The notes below the pieces were generated by a model. It did no database searches and had not been told where the DNA came from. It worked only from the letters and a program-made list of their open reading frames with translations. A DNA stretch of 36,345 nt from Sphingomonadales bacterium UBA6157 (lineage in GTDB: Bacteria > Pseudomonadota > Alphaproteobacteria > Sphingomonadales > Sphingomonadaceae), in the NCBI GenBank assembly GCA_002423025.1, contig DIUN01000026.1, positions 1,085 through 37,429 on the forward strand, read 5' to 3'. Position numbers and translations under genes: made by a program. Positions within the stretch are counted from its first letter, which is position 1. The number at the start of each line of letters is the position of its first letter. Shown piece after piece: positions 22,817 through 31,159 of the stretch.

Positions 22817-23545
22817 CTAATGCCTTCCATCGGCGGCAACGGCAACTGCCGTGTCCGCAAAACCAGTGTCTTCGTCTTCGTTCCCGTGCCTTGCGGCCCT
22901 GCCTTCATAGGCAGCCCAGCGCTGCAGCGCCTCGATCACCCGTACAGCACTGGCTGCATCGGCGATGGCGGCATGTACAACATTTTCCCGCCCCAAGGCC
23001 ATTGACAATATTTCCCGGCCAACGGGCAAAATGAGCGATGGCGTGTTGGGGGAGGCACCGCGTCTCCGCGCTTCCAGCTTGCCCATGCCATCGGCGGCCG
23101 CATCAGCCGCGTGCAGCAGCAGCCGCACCCGGCCCTTGATCAGCGCCTCGCCGATTCGCTCATGCCCCCAGATAAGGTTGCCGGACTTGTTTTCCAAGCC
23201 GAGCCGGTCGAGCGCGCGGCGCTGCATCCCGGCGGAGATCTGCGCCGGCAGGTCATCGGGCACTTTCAGGCTGTTCGATTTGAAGGCCCGCGCCAGTGCG
23301 CCGCGCAGCTTGCCGCCGCCCTTGCCGGTCATCGCGGCTTCGAGCAGCGGCCGGTCCGCCACCACCCAGGCGCCACGGCCCGGCAGCTTGGCGGCAAGGT
23401 CTGCCGCCACCTGCTGGTCGGGGCCAACGGCAAGCCTGATGAGCGCCGCACGGGGACCGTGCGCGCCTGTCAGTATGCAGCGGCGCTCCGGCAGGGCCGG
23501 GGCGTCACTGGCCGGTTCCGGCGTCAGATGCTCATCGGGTTCCAT
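22817..23545 (-). CDS. YlxR (DUF448) RNA-binding protein with L7Ae-like C-terminal domain
   Basis: 242 residues from ATG 23545. The first half is the YlxR/DUF448 nucleic-acid-binding domain (PERRCILTGAHGPRAALIRL, then LAAKLPGRGAWVVADRPLLE). The second half resembles the L7Ae/L30e fold (ENKSGNLIWGHERIGEALIK, RVRLLLHAADAAADG), a fusion common in Alphaproteobacteria. It lies between nusA and infB as expected, overlapping nusA by 14 bases. YlxR proteins bind RNA or the RNase P RNA in some species; its role here is inferred from family and context only. The tail is Ala/Asp-rich. Confidence 0.93.
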   Translation of the reverse strand: MEPDEHLTPEPASDAPALPERRCILTGAHGPRAALIRLAVGPDQQVAADLAAKLPGRGAWVVADRPLLEAAMTGKGGGKLRGALARAFKSNSLKVPDDLPAQISAGMQRRALDRLGLENKSGNLIWGHERIGEALIKGRVRLLLHAADAAADGMGKLEARRRGASPNTPSLILPVGREILSMALGRENVVHAAIADAASAVRVIEALQRWAAYEGRAARHGNEDEDTGFADTAVAVAADGRH

Positions 23546-25091
23546 CCGCGGGTGCGTCCTCCCCCACGGTGTCTTCATCGGTAAACCAGTGCGCGCGGGC
23601 CGCCATGATGATGCGGTTGCCGTCCTCTTCCGAGAGGCCGAAATCGCGCAGGATGCCGTTGCCCTTGGCCACCAGTTCGTCGGTAGCAAGGTCGCCCAGG
23701 TCGTCGAGAGTCTTGATGCCCTTCTTGCCGAGCACCACCAGCATGGCTTCGCTCAGGCCGTCGATGGCGGCAACATCGTCTTCCACGCCGAGCGCGACGC
23801 GCTCCTCGCGGGCGGTGGCTTCGCGGCGCTCCAGCGCTTCCACGGCGCGGTTCTGCAACTCGCCGGCGAGATCATCGTCAAAGCCTTCGATGCTGGCCAG
23901 CTCGGAGAGATCGACATAGGCGACCTCCTCCAGCTCGCTGAAGCCTTCGGCCACCAGCAACTGGGCCAGCGTCTCGTCGACATCGAGCTCGCCCTGGAAC
24001 AGCTCGCTCTTCTCGACGAACTCCTTCTGGCGGCGCTCGCTCTCGTCGGCTTCCGTCATGATGTCGATCTGCCGGCCGGTCAGCTGGCTGGCGAGGCGGA
24101 CGTTCTGGCCACGGCGGCCGATAGCGAGCGAAAGCTGGTCATCCGGAACCACCACGTCGATGCGGTTGTCCTCCTCGTCCATCACCACCTTGGCAACCTC
24201 GGCGGGCTGCAGGGCGTTGACGACAAAGGTCGCGACATCGGGTGACCAGGGGATGATGTCGATCTTCTCGCCCTGGAGCTCCTGCACGACGGCCTGCACG
24301 CGGCTGCCCTTCATGCCGACGCAGGCGCCGACAGGATCGATGGAGGAATCACGGCTGATCACGCCGATCTTGGCGCGGCTGCCCGGATCACGCGCCACGG
24401 CCTTGATCTCGATGATGCCATCGTAGATTTCCGGCACTTCCTGGGCGAACAGCTTCTTCATGAAGTCCCCGGCGGCGCGGCTGAGGAAAATCTGCGGGCC
24501 ACGCGCTTCGCGGCGCACGGAGAGGATGAGCGCGCGAACGCGATCACCGGGCTTGAGCACTTCGCGCGGGATCTGCTGGTCACGGCGGATGACGCCCTCG
24601 GCCTTGCCGAGATCGACAACGACATGGCCGAACTCGGCGCGCTTGACGAGGCCGGTGATGATCTCGCCGGCGCGGTCCTTGAATTCCTCATACTGGCGGT
24701 CACGCTCGGCATCGCGCACCTTCTGCACGATCACCTGCTTGGCAGCCTGCGCGGCAATGCGCCCGAATTCGACCGGCGGCAGCGGATCGACGATGAAATC
24801 ACCGAGCTTGGCGGCCTTGTCCTTCTTCAGGGCATCTTTGAGGTTGACCTGCTTGAAGAAATCCTCCGGCTCCTCGACGACTTCGAGCACGCGCCACAGC
24901 CGGGTTTCACCACCCTTGGGGTCGATCTTGGCGCGAATGTCGTTCTCGGCGCCGTAGCGGGCGCGGGCGGCGCGCTGAATGGCGTCTTCCATCGCCTCGA
25001 TGACGATGGCGCGATCAATCGATTTCTCGCGCGCAACCGCATCGGCAATGGCGATGAGTTCGGCCCGGTTGGCAGTGACGGCAGCAGCCAT
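23532..25091 (-). CDS. nusA: Transcription termination/antitermination protein NusA
   Basis: NusA binds RNA polymerase and controls pausing, termination and antitermination. The 519 residues show the N-terminal polymerase-binding domain (AIADAVAREKSIDRAIVIEA), an S1 domain (GLVKRAEFGHVVVDLGKAEG), two KH domains (PVGACVGMKGSRVQAVVQEL and LSLAIGRRGQNVRLASQLTG), then two helix-hairpin-helix-type acidic repeats (VDETLAQLLVAEGFSELEEV; VLGKKGIKTLDDLGDLATDE). Length and order are standard for Alphaproteobacteria. ATG 25091 follows the rimP stop by four bases, so the genes are coupled. Confidence 0.98.
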   Translation of the reverse strand: MAAAVTANRAELIAIADAVAREKSIDRAIVIEAMEDAIQRAARARYGAENDIRAKIDPKGGETRLWRVLEVVEEPEDFFKQVNLKDALKKDKAAKLGDFIVDPLPPVEFGRIAAQAAKQVIVQKVRDAERDRQYEEFKDRAGEIITGLVKRAEFGHVVVDLGKAEGVIRRDQQIPREVLKPGDRVRALILSVRREARGPQIFLSRAAGDFMKKLFAQEVPEIYDGIIEIKAVARDPGSRAKIGVISRDSSIDPVGACVGMKGSRVQAVVQELQGEKIDIIPWSPDVATFVVNALQPAEVAKVVMDEEDNRIDVVVPDDQLSLAIGRRGQNVRLASQLTGRQIDIMTEADESERRQKEFVEKSELFQGELDVDETLAQLLVAEGFSELEEVAYVDLSELASIEGFDDDLAGELQNRAVEALERREATAREERVALGVEDDVAAIDGLSEAMLVVLGKKGIKTLDDLGDLATDELVAKGNGILRDFGLSEEDGNRIIMAARAHWFTDEDTVGEDAPADGTR

Positions 25092-25095
25092 TGTG

Positions 25096-25710
25096 TCAGT
25101 CCTCAGTCGAATCGTTGTCGTTGGAAGCGTCGATAATGTCGTCGTCGGCGTCCTCGGGGCTTTCCAGCGTCTCGTCGGCGCCGCTGGCGTCGAGGGGACG
25201 GGTTGCGGCGATGAGGCGCGGGGTCAGGACCAGCTTGGCCGAAGCGATGGCAGCCAGCGGCAGCAGGATCGGCCCGACGCTCTTGATATCGAGCGTCACT
25301 GTATCACCATCGAAGCTGCTGATCACCCCATGGGCGCGCACGCGGCCATCAACGGGCGGATCGAGCTTGAGGCGCACTTCATGGCTCAGCCAGCGCTGCC
25401 AATCGGCGGGGCGGGTGAGCGGGCGATCGATGCCGGGGGAGGAGACCTCCAGGGCATATTCGCCCTCGATCGGGTCGGCTTCCTCCAGCGGCAGATCGAG
25501 CGCGCGGCTGATCTGGGCGCACTGGCCGAGCGTGAGCTGGCCGGTCGCCGGGTCCTCGGCCATGATCTGCAGGGTCAGGTCCCCAGGCTTGCCGCTGAGC
25601 TGGACACGCACGAGATCGAAGCCAAGCTCGGCCACGATCGGCGCGATCAGCGCATTCAGCACGTCAGGGTTTGCAGCCTCGGTCAAAAAATCATCCTCGA
25701 TGCGTTCCAC
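25096..25710 (-). CDS. rimP: Ribosome maturation factor RimP
   Basis: RimP helps assemble the 30S head/platform. The 204-residue protein carries IAPIVAELGFDLVRVQLSGK, LTLQIMAEDPATGQLTLGQC, QISRALDLPLEEADPIEG and the hallmark YALEVSSPGIDRPLTRPADW, followed by the SH3-like C-terminal domain and an acidic tail rich in Asp/Glu. The start is GTG 25710; no ATG is available and no strong ribosome-binding site is visible. It is the first gene of the rimP-to-pnp operon, about 70 bases downstream of a sigma70-like promoter. Confidence 0.95.
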   Translation of the reverse strand: MERIEDDFLTEAANPDVLNALIAPIVAELGFDLVRVQLSGKPGDLTLQIMAEDPATGQLTLGQCAQISRALDLPLEEADPIEGEYALEVSSPGIDRPLTRPADWQRWLSHEVRLKLDPPVDGRVRAHGVISSFDGDTVTLDIKSVGPILLPLAAIASAKLVLTPRLIAATRPLDASGADETLESPEDADDDIIDASNDNDSTED

Positions 25711-25783
25711 GCGAACACCAGAAAATCGGCGGGAGGGGCAACCCCTTCCGACCTCGACCGGTTACCCATGTAGAGATGCCGCC

Positions 25784-25812
25784 CGTATAGGCCGGAAGCC
25801 GCCCTCCGGCAA
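25784..25812 (-). promoter_or_regulatory. Sigma70-type promoter of the rimP-nusA-infB-pnp operon
   Basis: On the minus strand: TTGCCG (25812-25807), exactly 17 bases, TATACG (25789-25784). Transcription would begin near 25776, leaving a leader of roughly 65 bases before the rimP GTG. This is the best-looking hexamer pair in the window. Confidence 0.6.
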
Positions 25813-25945
25813 GCCTCTTGGCGCGGCGGAACCTTTTGCCGCCTTGTGGCTTGAAGCTGGGCGGATAAGCTTTGCCCATCCACGCGCTGTTCAGCCGCTG
25901 CGTTCCATGCAAGCCTCCGACAATTGCCTGAAGGACCTTGTGCCG

Positions 25946-26542
25946 ATGATCTCCCGCCCCCTGCTGGCACTCGCCCTGCTCTCCGCTGCCGGTCTTGCCG
26001 CTCCAGCCATGGCACAGAAGGCCAGCACGCCGCCGGCCGAGGCGCGCAACGGCAGCCAGCCGAACGATGGCGACAAGGTGCTCAACTCCGCCGAGAAGAT
26101 CGCCGAAAAGCCCTTCCGGGACTTCAACATCATCAAGGACAAGGTGCCGCCCGAGCTCGAGCTCGCGATGGAAGACCCCTATTCCACCGGCGGCCTGCGC
26201 ACCTGCCGGCAGTTCACCGCGGAAATCCGCAAGATGGACGCCGTGCTGCGCCCCGATGTCGATTCGGCCGAGGCCCGCGCCGAGCGCAAGGATCGCACGC
26301 CGGGTGAATATGCGCTTGTCGGCGTCGAAGCCGTGGCCGGCAGCCTCATCCCCTTCGCCGGGCTCATCCGCATCGTCTCGGGCGCCGAGAAGCGCCAGGC
26401 TTATGTCCGCGCCGCGGTGCTCGCCGGCTCGCTGCGCCGCGCCCACCTGAAGGGCCACGCCATGGCCAAGGGCTGCCGCATGGATATTGCCGCACCGTCC
26501 GACCACAAGATCGAGAAGCGCAAGCTCCCCGCAGCCCGCTAG
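25946..26542 (+). CDS. Small secreted protein of unknown function
   Basis: 198 residues: a signal peptide (MISRPLLALALLSAAGLAAP, cleavage after AMAQ), a charged N-terminal part (DKVLNSAEKIAEKPFRDF), a mid-region with YSTGGLRTCRQFTAEI, and an alanine-rich hydrophobic helix YALVGVEAVAGSLIPFAGLI. Only two cysteines remain after the signal (TCRQ and GCRM) and could form a disulfide. I do not recognise a named family; it looks like the small secreted proteins common in sphingomonads. AAGGA at 25931 is ten bases from the ATG and five bases from an in-frame GTG at 25940. It is divergent from rimP and its stop interlocks with xerD (CTAG). Confidence 0.82.
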   Translation: MISRPLLALALLSAAGLAAPAMAQKASTPPAEARNGSQPNDGDKVLNSAEKIAEKPFRDFNIIKDKVPPELELAMEDPYSTGGLRTCRQFTAEIRKMDAVLRPDVDSAEARAERKDRTPGEYALVGVEAVAGSLIPFAGLIRIVSGAEKRQAYVRAAVLAGSLRRAHLKGHAMAKGCRMDIAAPSDHKIEKRKLPAAR

Positions 26543-27456
26543 CCGCTGCCGAGCGGGTGGCGGCTGTTCACCAGCTCCACCAGCGCCCGCGAGGCGACAT
26601 GGGTGTAGATCTGCGTCGTGGCGATATCGGCATGGCCCAGCAGCGTCTGCAGCGTCCGCAAATCCGCGCCGCCTTCGAGCAGATGCGTTGCAAAGGCGTG
26701 GCGCAGCACGTGCGGGCTCACCCGCTCGGGCGGGATGCCGGCATCGGCGGCCAGCCCCTTGAGCAACTGGTAGAGCCGCAGCCGGGTGAGGTGGGTCTCC
26801 CCGGCGCGGCCGCGTGAGGGGAACAGCCAGCGGCTCTGCGCCGGCACCAGTGCGGCATGCGCCGTCACCGCCGCCTCGGCGCGCCTCCCGATCGGCACCA
26901 GCCGCTCCTTGCCGCCCTTGCCGGCCAGCACCAGGAAGCCGCGCCCCGGCCGCACCGCATGGCGAGGCAGCGAGACCAGCTCGGTGGCGCGCAACCCCGA
27001 GCCGTAAAGCAGCTCGACCAGCGCCGCGAGCCGCAGCAGCCGTGGGTTCTCAGGCTCGGCGTCCAGCTTTTCAGCCAGCGCGGTGAACAGGCGCTCGACA
27101 TCGCGTGGATCGAGCGTCTTGGGCAACGGCCGCGCCATGGCCGGCATGGCAAGGTCCCGCCCCGGATCGTCGGCGCGCACGCCTTCCCGTGCCAGAAACG
27201 CCAGGAACTGCCGCACAGCCGAGGCCTTGCGCGCCGCGCTCGCCCGCGCCAGCCCGGCCCAATGGCCGGCCAGCACCGCCAGCGCCGCCGCATCCGCCAC
27301 GGCCAGCCGGCCCTCCAGCCAGCCGCTCGCCTGCGCCAGGTCCTGCCCATAGGCGATAAGAGTGTTGCGCGCCGCGCCGCGCTCGGCGGCCAGCATGTCC
27401 AGGAACAGCGCGATCAGCCGGGGATCGCCCTGTTCCACCAAGCTGCTCGCTTCCAC
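26539..27456 (-). CDS. xerD: Tyrosine recombinase XerD
   Basis: Chromosome-dimer resolution recombinase acting at dif with XerC and FtsK. The 305 residues include the N-terminal core-binding domain (FLDMLAAERGAARNTLIAYG) and the catalytic domain with Arg156 (YGSGLRATEL), Lys180 (LAGKGGKERLVPIG), His249 and Arg252 (SPHVLRHAFATHLLEGGADL), His275 (LLGHADIATTQIYTHV) and the nucleophile Tyr284. The full pentad is intact. The start is GTG 27456, directly abutting the TGA of the upstream gene. XerD is preferred over XerC from the EGGADLRTLQTLLGHADI pattern. Nothing suggests an integron or phage integrase. Confidence 0.93.
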   Translation of the reverse strand: MEASSLVEQGDPRLIALFLDMLAAERGAARNTLIAYGQDLAQASGWLEGRLAVADAAALAVLAGHWAGLARASAARKASAVRQFLAFLAREGVRADDPGRDLAMPAMARPLPKTLDPRDVERLFTALAEKLDAEPENPRLLRLAALVELLYGSGLRATELVSLPRHAVRPGRGFLVLAGKGGKERLVPIGRRAEAAVTAHAALVPAQSRWLFPSRGRAGETHLTRLRLYQLLKGLAADAGIPPERVSPHVLRHAFATHLLEGGADLRTLQTLLGHADIATTQIYTHVASRALVELVNSRHPLGSG

Positions 27457-29256
27457 TCAGCCGCGCGTCAGCGCTTCAGCGGCGATCATCCGGGCTTCCT
27501 CGCTCCGGCCGCTGCGCTTCAGCGCCGCCGTGATATGGTAGAGATGCAGCGGCGGCACGGCCGTCCATGGCCCCTGCAGGCCGGTGGCTGCAAGGATGGC
27601 GACTTCGCCGCTCCGCCGCCCGGCAGCGGCCGCGCTGATGGCGCGGGTCCAGCTGGTCTGCGCCCTGGGCAGCAGCTCGTCCTTCAGGCCGTTCCATTCG
27701 CTGTCACCGGTCAGGCCCAGCCCGGCCAGGGCCGCCAGCATCAGCCCGGCGCGGCGGTCATCGGCATCGGTGGCGCTGCGCCAGTCCCGGAACTCTTCGG
27801 CATTCACCGGCACGCCGCCGGCGCCCAGCGCCAGCAGCCCCCAGGCCTTGCCGCGCACCGCGCCGCCGGCCTTGTCCGCCACCGGCCACCAGCGGCGGGC
27901 GGCATCCCCCAGCCCGGCGGAGAGCAGCGCGGCGATGATCTCCGCACTGTCCGCCCCGGCATAGCCGCCGCGCGGCAGTCGCTCGGCCGCCAGCGCCGAT
28001 TCGATCATCCCGCCATAGCGCGCCGCCTCGGCATCCAGCCCGTCCGCCGGCGTGGCCCAGATCGCCTTGATCGCGGCCAGCCGCTCGCCCGGGCCGGCGC
28101 CAGCATAGGCCTCGCGCAGCCGCCCGGCCGGCGTGTCCTGCGGCGCATCGCTGGCAGACATTGCGGTGATGCCGCTGACGATCTCGGCCGCAGAGACCGA
28201 GCCGTGCACCGCCGCCGGGCGCAGCGCCGCCATGCGCAGTTCGGGAGACACCGCGGGGTTGCGCACCATCCAGCCAAAGCGTGCCGGCCCCAGCCGGGGG
28301 AACATCCCCGCCGGCACCGCGACGCCCGCCGCCGTCGCCACGCCAAAGCGATACGGCGTCAGCGCCGGCGCTTCGGACCATTCGATGTTGGTGGCGCGCC
28401 CGGCGCCGCCGGCGATGGTGGCGATGCGCTCGCCCAGCCGCACATCAAAGCCATCGACGGTGCTGCTGGCGTTGCGCAGATCGTCAAAAATCCGGGCAGC
28501 GGTGATGTCATCGCCCTGCAGCGCGGCGCACATGCCCTCGGCCAGCCGCCACAGCGGATCAGCGGAAAGCAGCCGGCCGGTGCGTGCAATGGGGCAGAGG
28601 CCGCCAATGTCCGCCGCCGCCATCGCCACCTGCCCGGCCACACGATACAGAGCCGGGCTGTAGCGCTCGATCTGCACGGCATCCACCAGCGCCTTGGCGC
28701 CATCGATCTCGCCCATGCGCATCAGCAGCAGCGCCCGCGCCGCCACCCAATCCCCCGGCACGATGCCGGCTGGCGCGTTGCTGCGGCTCAGCAGCGCCCG
28801 GCGCAGCGTGATCGCGGCCCAGCGCGAGCCGATCGGCGCATCCACGCGCCGTGCCAGCCCGGCGAGAAACTTGCCCTGCGAGCCCTTGAACGCCTCCAGC
28901 CCGAAGCCGCCGGCATCCGGCAGCAGCATGCCGCTCAGCGCCGCGTCCCCGCCTGTCGGCACCGGCAAGGCGAACGGGTCGGGCGCCTGCGCCACGGCCG
29001 GCTGCTCCTGGCCCGGCAGCAGCGGCGTCTCGGCGTCTGCCGGCGGCGGGGCTGCCGGTTCCACGCCCGGCAGCGGCAGCGGCGCGGCCTCCTGCGGCCC
29101 GGAATCGAAACCTTCCGGCAACAGCGACTTCGGCCGGGCATCGCCTGCCGTCTGCGCACCGCTGCGCTCGCTGGCCAGCGGCACCACCAGCAGCGCTGCT
29201 GCGGCGATGCCGGCCAGCACCAGCGCCTTGCGCTTGCCGGGGCCGCTCACGCTCAT
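27457..29256 (-). CDS. Membrane-anchored or secreted 599-residue protein of unknown function
   Basis: Starts MSVSGPGKRKALVLAG with a hydrophobic segment (LVLAGIAAAALLVVPLA) that is either an uncleaved anchor or a signal sequence. Residues ~40-105 are a Pro/Ala-rich linker. The rest is an alanine-rich helical region with patterns such as GDWVAARALLLMRMGEIDGA and WRLAEGMCAALQGDDITAAR, suggesting TPR-like helical hairpins. No catalytic motif is seen. It is placed head-to-head with aroK and directly before xerD, with which it is co-transcribed (stop and start abut). Similar placement is familiar in sphingomonads from memory, but the function is not known to me. A role in cell envelope or division is speculation. 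Confidence 0.85.
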   Translation of the reverse strand: MSVSGPGKRKALVLAGIAAAALLVVPLASERSGAQTAGDARPKSLLPEGFDSGPQEAAPLPLPGVEPAAPPPADAETPLLPGQEQPAVAQAPDPFALPVPTGGDAALSGMLLPDAGGFGLEAFKGSQGKFLAGLARRVDAPIGSRWAAITLRRALLSRSNAPAGIVPGDWVAARALLLMRMGEIDGAKALVDAVQIERYSPALYRVAGQVAMAAADIGGLCPIARTGRLLSADPLWRLAEGMCAALQGDDITAARIFDDLRNASSTVDGFDVRLGERIATIAGGAGRATNIEWSEAPALTPYRFGVATAAGVAVPAGMFPRLGPARFGWMVRNPAVSPELRMAALRPAAVHGSVSAAEIVSGITAMSASDAPQDTPAGRLREAYAGAGPGERLAAIKAIWATPADGLDAEAARYGGMIESALAAERLPRGGYAGADSAEIIAALLSAGLGDAARRWWPVADKAGGAVRGKAWGLLALGAGGVPVNAEEFRDWRSATDADDRRAGLMLAALAGLGLTGDSEWNGLKDELLPRAQTSWTRAISAAAAGRRSGEVAILAATGLQGPWTAVPPLHLYHITAALKRSGRSEEARMIAAEALTRG

Positions 29257-29320
29257 GCTGCTACCTGCACTTCACAACACTCCAATGGCGCAAAATGCCG
29301 CCGCATCGGCGCGCCGCACT

Positions 29321-29347
29321 TTGCGGGACGCGCGACAGGTGTATAGC
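29321..29347 (+). promoter_or_regulatory. Possible promoter of aroK-aroB
   Basis: TTGCGG (29321-29326), 15 bases, TATAGC (29342-29347), immediately before GGGGGGCGAG and the ATG at 29358. The spacing is short. The same TATAGC element is seen before two other genes in the window. Confidence 0.35.
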
Positions 29348-29357
29348 GGGGGGCGAG

Positions 29358-29981
29358 ATGGAGTGCGACGCCAAAATCCCCGAGCCGGAGCCTGAAGCCG
29401 GCAAGCCGGCTGGCCCGCTTGGCCGCGCCGCCGCTGCTCGCCTGCGCGCCGCCGCTGCCCGGCCGATCACGCTTGTCGGCCTGATGGGCGCCGGCAAGAC
29501 CACGGTTGGCAAGCGCCTCGCGGCCCGCCTCGGCCTGCCGTTCGTTGATGCCGATGCCGAGATCGAGACCGCCAGCGGCCTCAGCATCACCGAGATTTTC
29601 GAGCGCTTCGGCGAGGCGCATTTCCGGGATGGCGAACGCCGCGTCATCGCCCGGCTCATCGATGGCACCCCCAAGGTCATCGCCACCGGTGGCGGTGCCT
29701 TCATCCAGCCGGATACGCGGGCGCTGATCCTCAAGCGCACGCTGGCCGTGTGGCTCGATGCCGATATCCCGACGCTGGTCGAGCGGGTCCGCAAGCGCAA
29801 CACCCGGCCATTGCTGAAGGACCAGGACCCCGGCGAGGTGCTCGCCCGCCTCGCCGAAGTGCGAAACCCCATCTATGCCGAGGCGCAGATCCGCATTCCG
29901 AGCCGCGCCACGCCGCATACAGAAACCGTCGAGTCGATCATCAGCGCACTCGCCGCAGCCAATGGTAAGAAGAGTTCATGA
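29358..29981 (+). CDS. aroK: Shikimate kinase
   Basis: Phosphorylates shikimate to shikimate-3-phosphate in aromatic amino acid synthesis. The 207 residues include an Ala/Pro/Glu-rich N-terminal extension of about 35 residues, then the P-loop GLMGAGKTTVGKRLA (residues 41-55), the shikimate-binding FVDADAEIE and FRDGERRVIA, ATGGGAFIQ and the lid RVRKRNTRPLL. The start ATG 29358 has GGGGGCGAG directly upstream. The frame is open to 29295, but those codons precede the promoter-like TATAGC. The stop overlaps the aroB start as ATGA, so the two enzymes are co-translated. Confidence 0.97.
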   Translation: MECDAKIPEPEPEAGKPAGPLGRAAAARLRAAAARPITLVGLMGAGKTTVGKRLAARLGLPFVDADAEIETASGLSITEIFERFGEAHFRDGERRVIARLIDGTPKVIATGGGAFIQPDTRALILKRTLAVWLDADIPTLVERVRKRNTRPLLKDQDPGEVLARLAEVRNPIYAEAQIRIPSRATPHTETVESIISALAAANGKKSS

Positions 29982-31081
29982 TCGTCGATGTCGCGCTGGG
30001 CAGCCGCAGCTATCCCATCCATATCGCCCCCGGCCTGCTCGGCGCTGCCGGGCCGCTGCTGGCGCCGCTGGCCCCGCGCCGCCGCCTTGCCGTCGTCACC
30101 GATGCGCAGGTGGCCGCGCTGCACCTGCCGGCGCTCACCGCCGGGCTGGAGGCTGCCGGGCTGAGTGTGGACCCGATCATCCTGCCGCCGGGGGAAAAGA
30201 CCAAGGACTGGGCGCATCTGGAGCAGGTGACGGAAGCCCTTCTCACACTCGGCGTGGAGCGCGGTGATGCCGTGGTGGCGCTGGGCGGCGGTGTCATCGG
30301 GGATCTCACCGGCTTTGCCGCCAGCATGCTGCGGCGTGGCTGCGGCTTTGTGCAGATCCCCACCACACTGCTGGCGCAAGTCGATAGCTCGGTCGGCGGC
30401 AAGACCGCGATCAACGCCCGCGCCGGCAAGAACCTCGTTGGCGCCTTCTACCAGCCCGCCATGGTGCTGATCGATCCGGATGTGCTCGCCACGCTGCCGC
30501 CGCGCGAACTGCGTGCCGGCTATGCCGAAGTGGTGAAATACGGCCTGATCGGTGACCCGGAGTTTTTCGCCTGGTGCGAGGCGCATGGCGCCGCCGTGCT
30601 GGCTGGAGACGCGGCGGCGCAGGCCCATGCCATCGCCGTATCGTGCCGCGCCAAGGCGCTTGTGGTGGCGCAGGACGAGCGAGAAACCGGCGATATCCGG
30701 GCGCTGCTCAACCTTGGCCATACCTTCGGCCACGCCTTTGAGGCCGAGGCTGGCTTTTCCAGCCGGCTGCTGCATGGCGAGGGCGTCGCGCTGGGCATGG
30801 CGCTGGCCTTCCGGCTCTCGGCAGCGCGTGGCCTGTGCCCGGCAGCGGAAGCCGAGCGCGTGGTGGCCCATCTGGCCGCCGTGGGCTTTGAACTGTCCCC
30901 GCGCGCACTCGGGCTGGCAGCACCCGCGCCGCGGCTGGTGGCGCACATGATGCAGGACAAGAAGATGCGCGCCGGCACGCTGCCGTTCATCCTGGCGCGC
31001 GGCATCGGCAAGGCCTTTGTGGCGCGCGACGTGCCGCTGCCGGATGTCGAGGCGTTTCTGGAAGAGGTCGTGGCGGGCTGA
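29978..31081 (+). CDS. aroB: 3-dehydroquinate synthase
   Basis: Converts DAHP to 3-dehydroquinate, the second step of the shikimate pathway, using NAD and a divalent metal. The 367-residue protein shows ILPPGEKTKDWAHLEQV, ALGGGVIGDLTGFAASMLRR, FVQIPTTLLAQVDSSVGGKT, AINARAGKNLVGAFYQP, ELRAGYAEVVKYGLIGD, LNLGHTFGHAFEAEAGF (metal ligands) and LLHGEGVALGMALA. All expected active-site blocks are present. It overlaps aroK by four bases (ATGA). It ends before a GC-rich palindrome at 31110-31135. Confidence 0.98.
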   Translation: MIVDVALGSRSYPIHIAPGLLGAAGPLLAPLAPRRRLAVVTDAQVAALHLPALTAGLEAAGLSVDPIILPPGEKTKDWAHLEQVTEALLTLGVERGDAVVALGGGVIGDLTGFAASMLRRGCGFVQIPTTLLAQVDSSVGGKTAINARAGKNLVGAFYQPAMVLIDPDVLATLPPRELRAGYAEVVKYGLIGDPEFFAWCEAHGAAVLAGDAAAQAHAIAVSCRAKALVVAQDERETGDIRALLNLGHTFGHAFEAEAGFSSRLLHGEGVALGMALAFRLSAARGLCPAAEAERVVAHLAAVGFELSPRALGLAAPAPRLVAHMMQDKKMRAGTLPFILARGIGKAFVARDVPLPDVEAFLEEVVAG

Positions 31082-31109
31082 AACGCCCTGGCTGCTGAAA
31101 AGAGCACCG

Positions 31110-31135
31110 GTCACCCCCGCGCAGGCGGGGGTGAC
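31110..31135. repeat. REP-like palindrome between aroB and a convergent gene
   Basis: GTCACCCCCGC-GCAG-GCGGGGGTGAC: perfect 11-bp stem with a four-base loop, 29 bases after the aroB stop and 25 bases beyond the stop of the convergent hydrolase gene. No U-tract follows on the plus strand. Likely a transcript-end structure for both genes. Confidence 0.8.
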
Positions 31136-31159
31136 GAGAAAAAATATAATTTCAGTCGC

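Noticed and set aside
19954..23034. A 1026-codon open frame on the plus strand opposite infB
   Set aside because: It is a mirror of GC-rich codon use in infB. The translation is His/Arg/Gly/Leu-rich with no domain, while the minus strand encodes a complete IF-2.
25711..25945. A tRNA gene upstream of rimP, as in some Proteobacteria
   Set aside because: I find no cloverleaf or T-loop consensus in this interval; only a promoter-like pair is visible.
26857..29346. An 829-codon plus-strand frame opposite xerD and its upstream neighbour
   Set aside because: It is rich in His/Arg/Gln/Pro with no family resemblance, while the opposite strand has an intact XerD.
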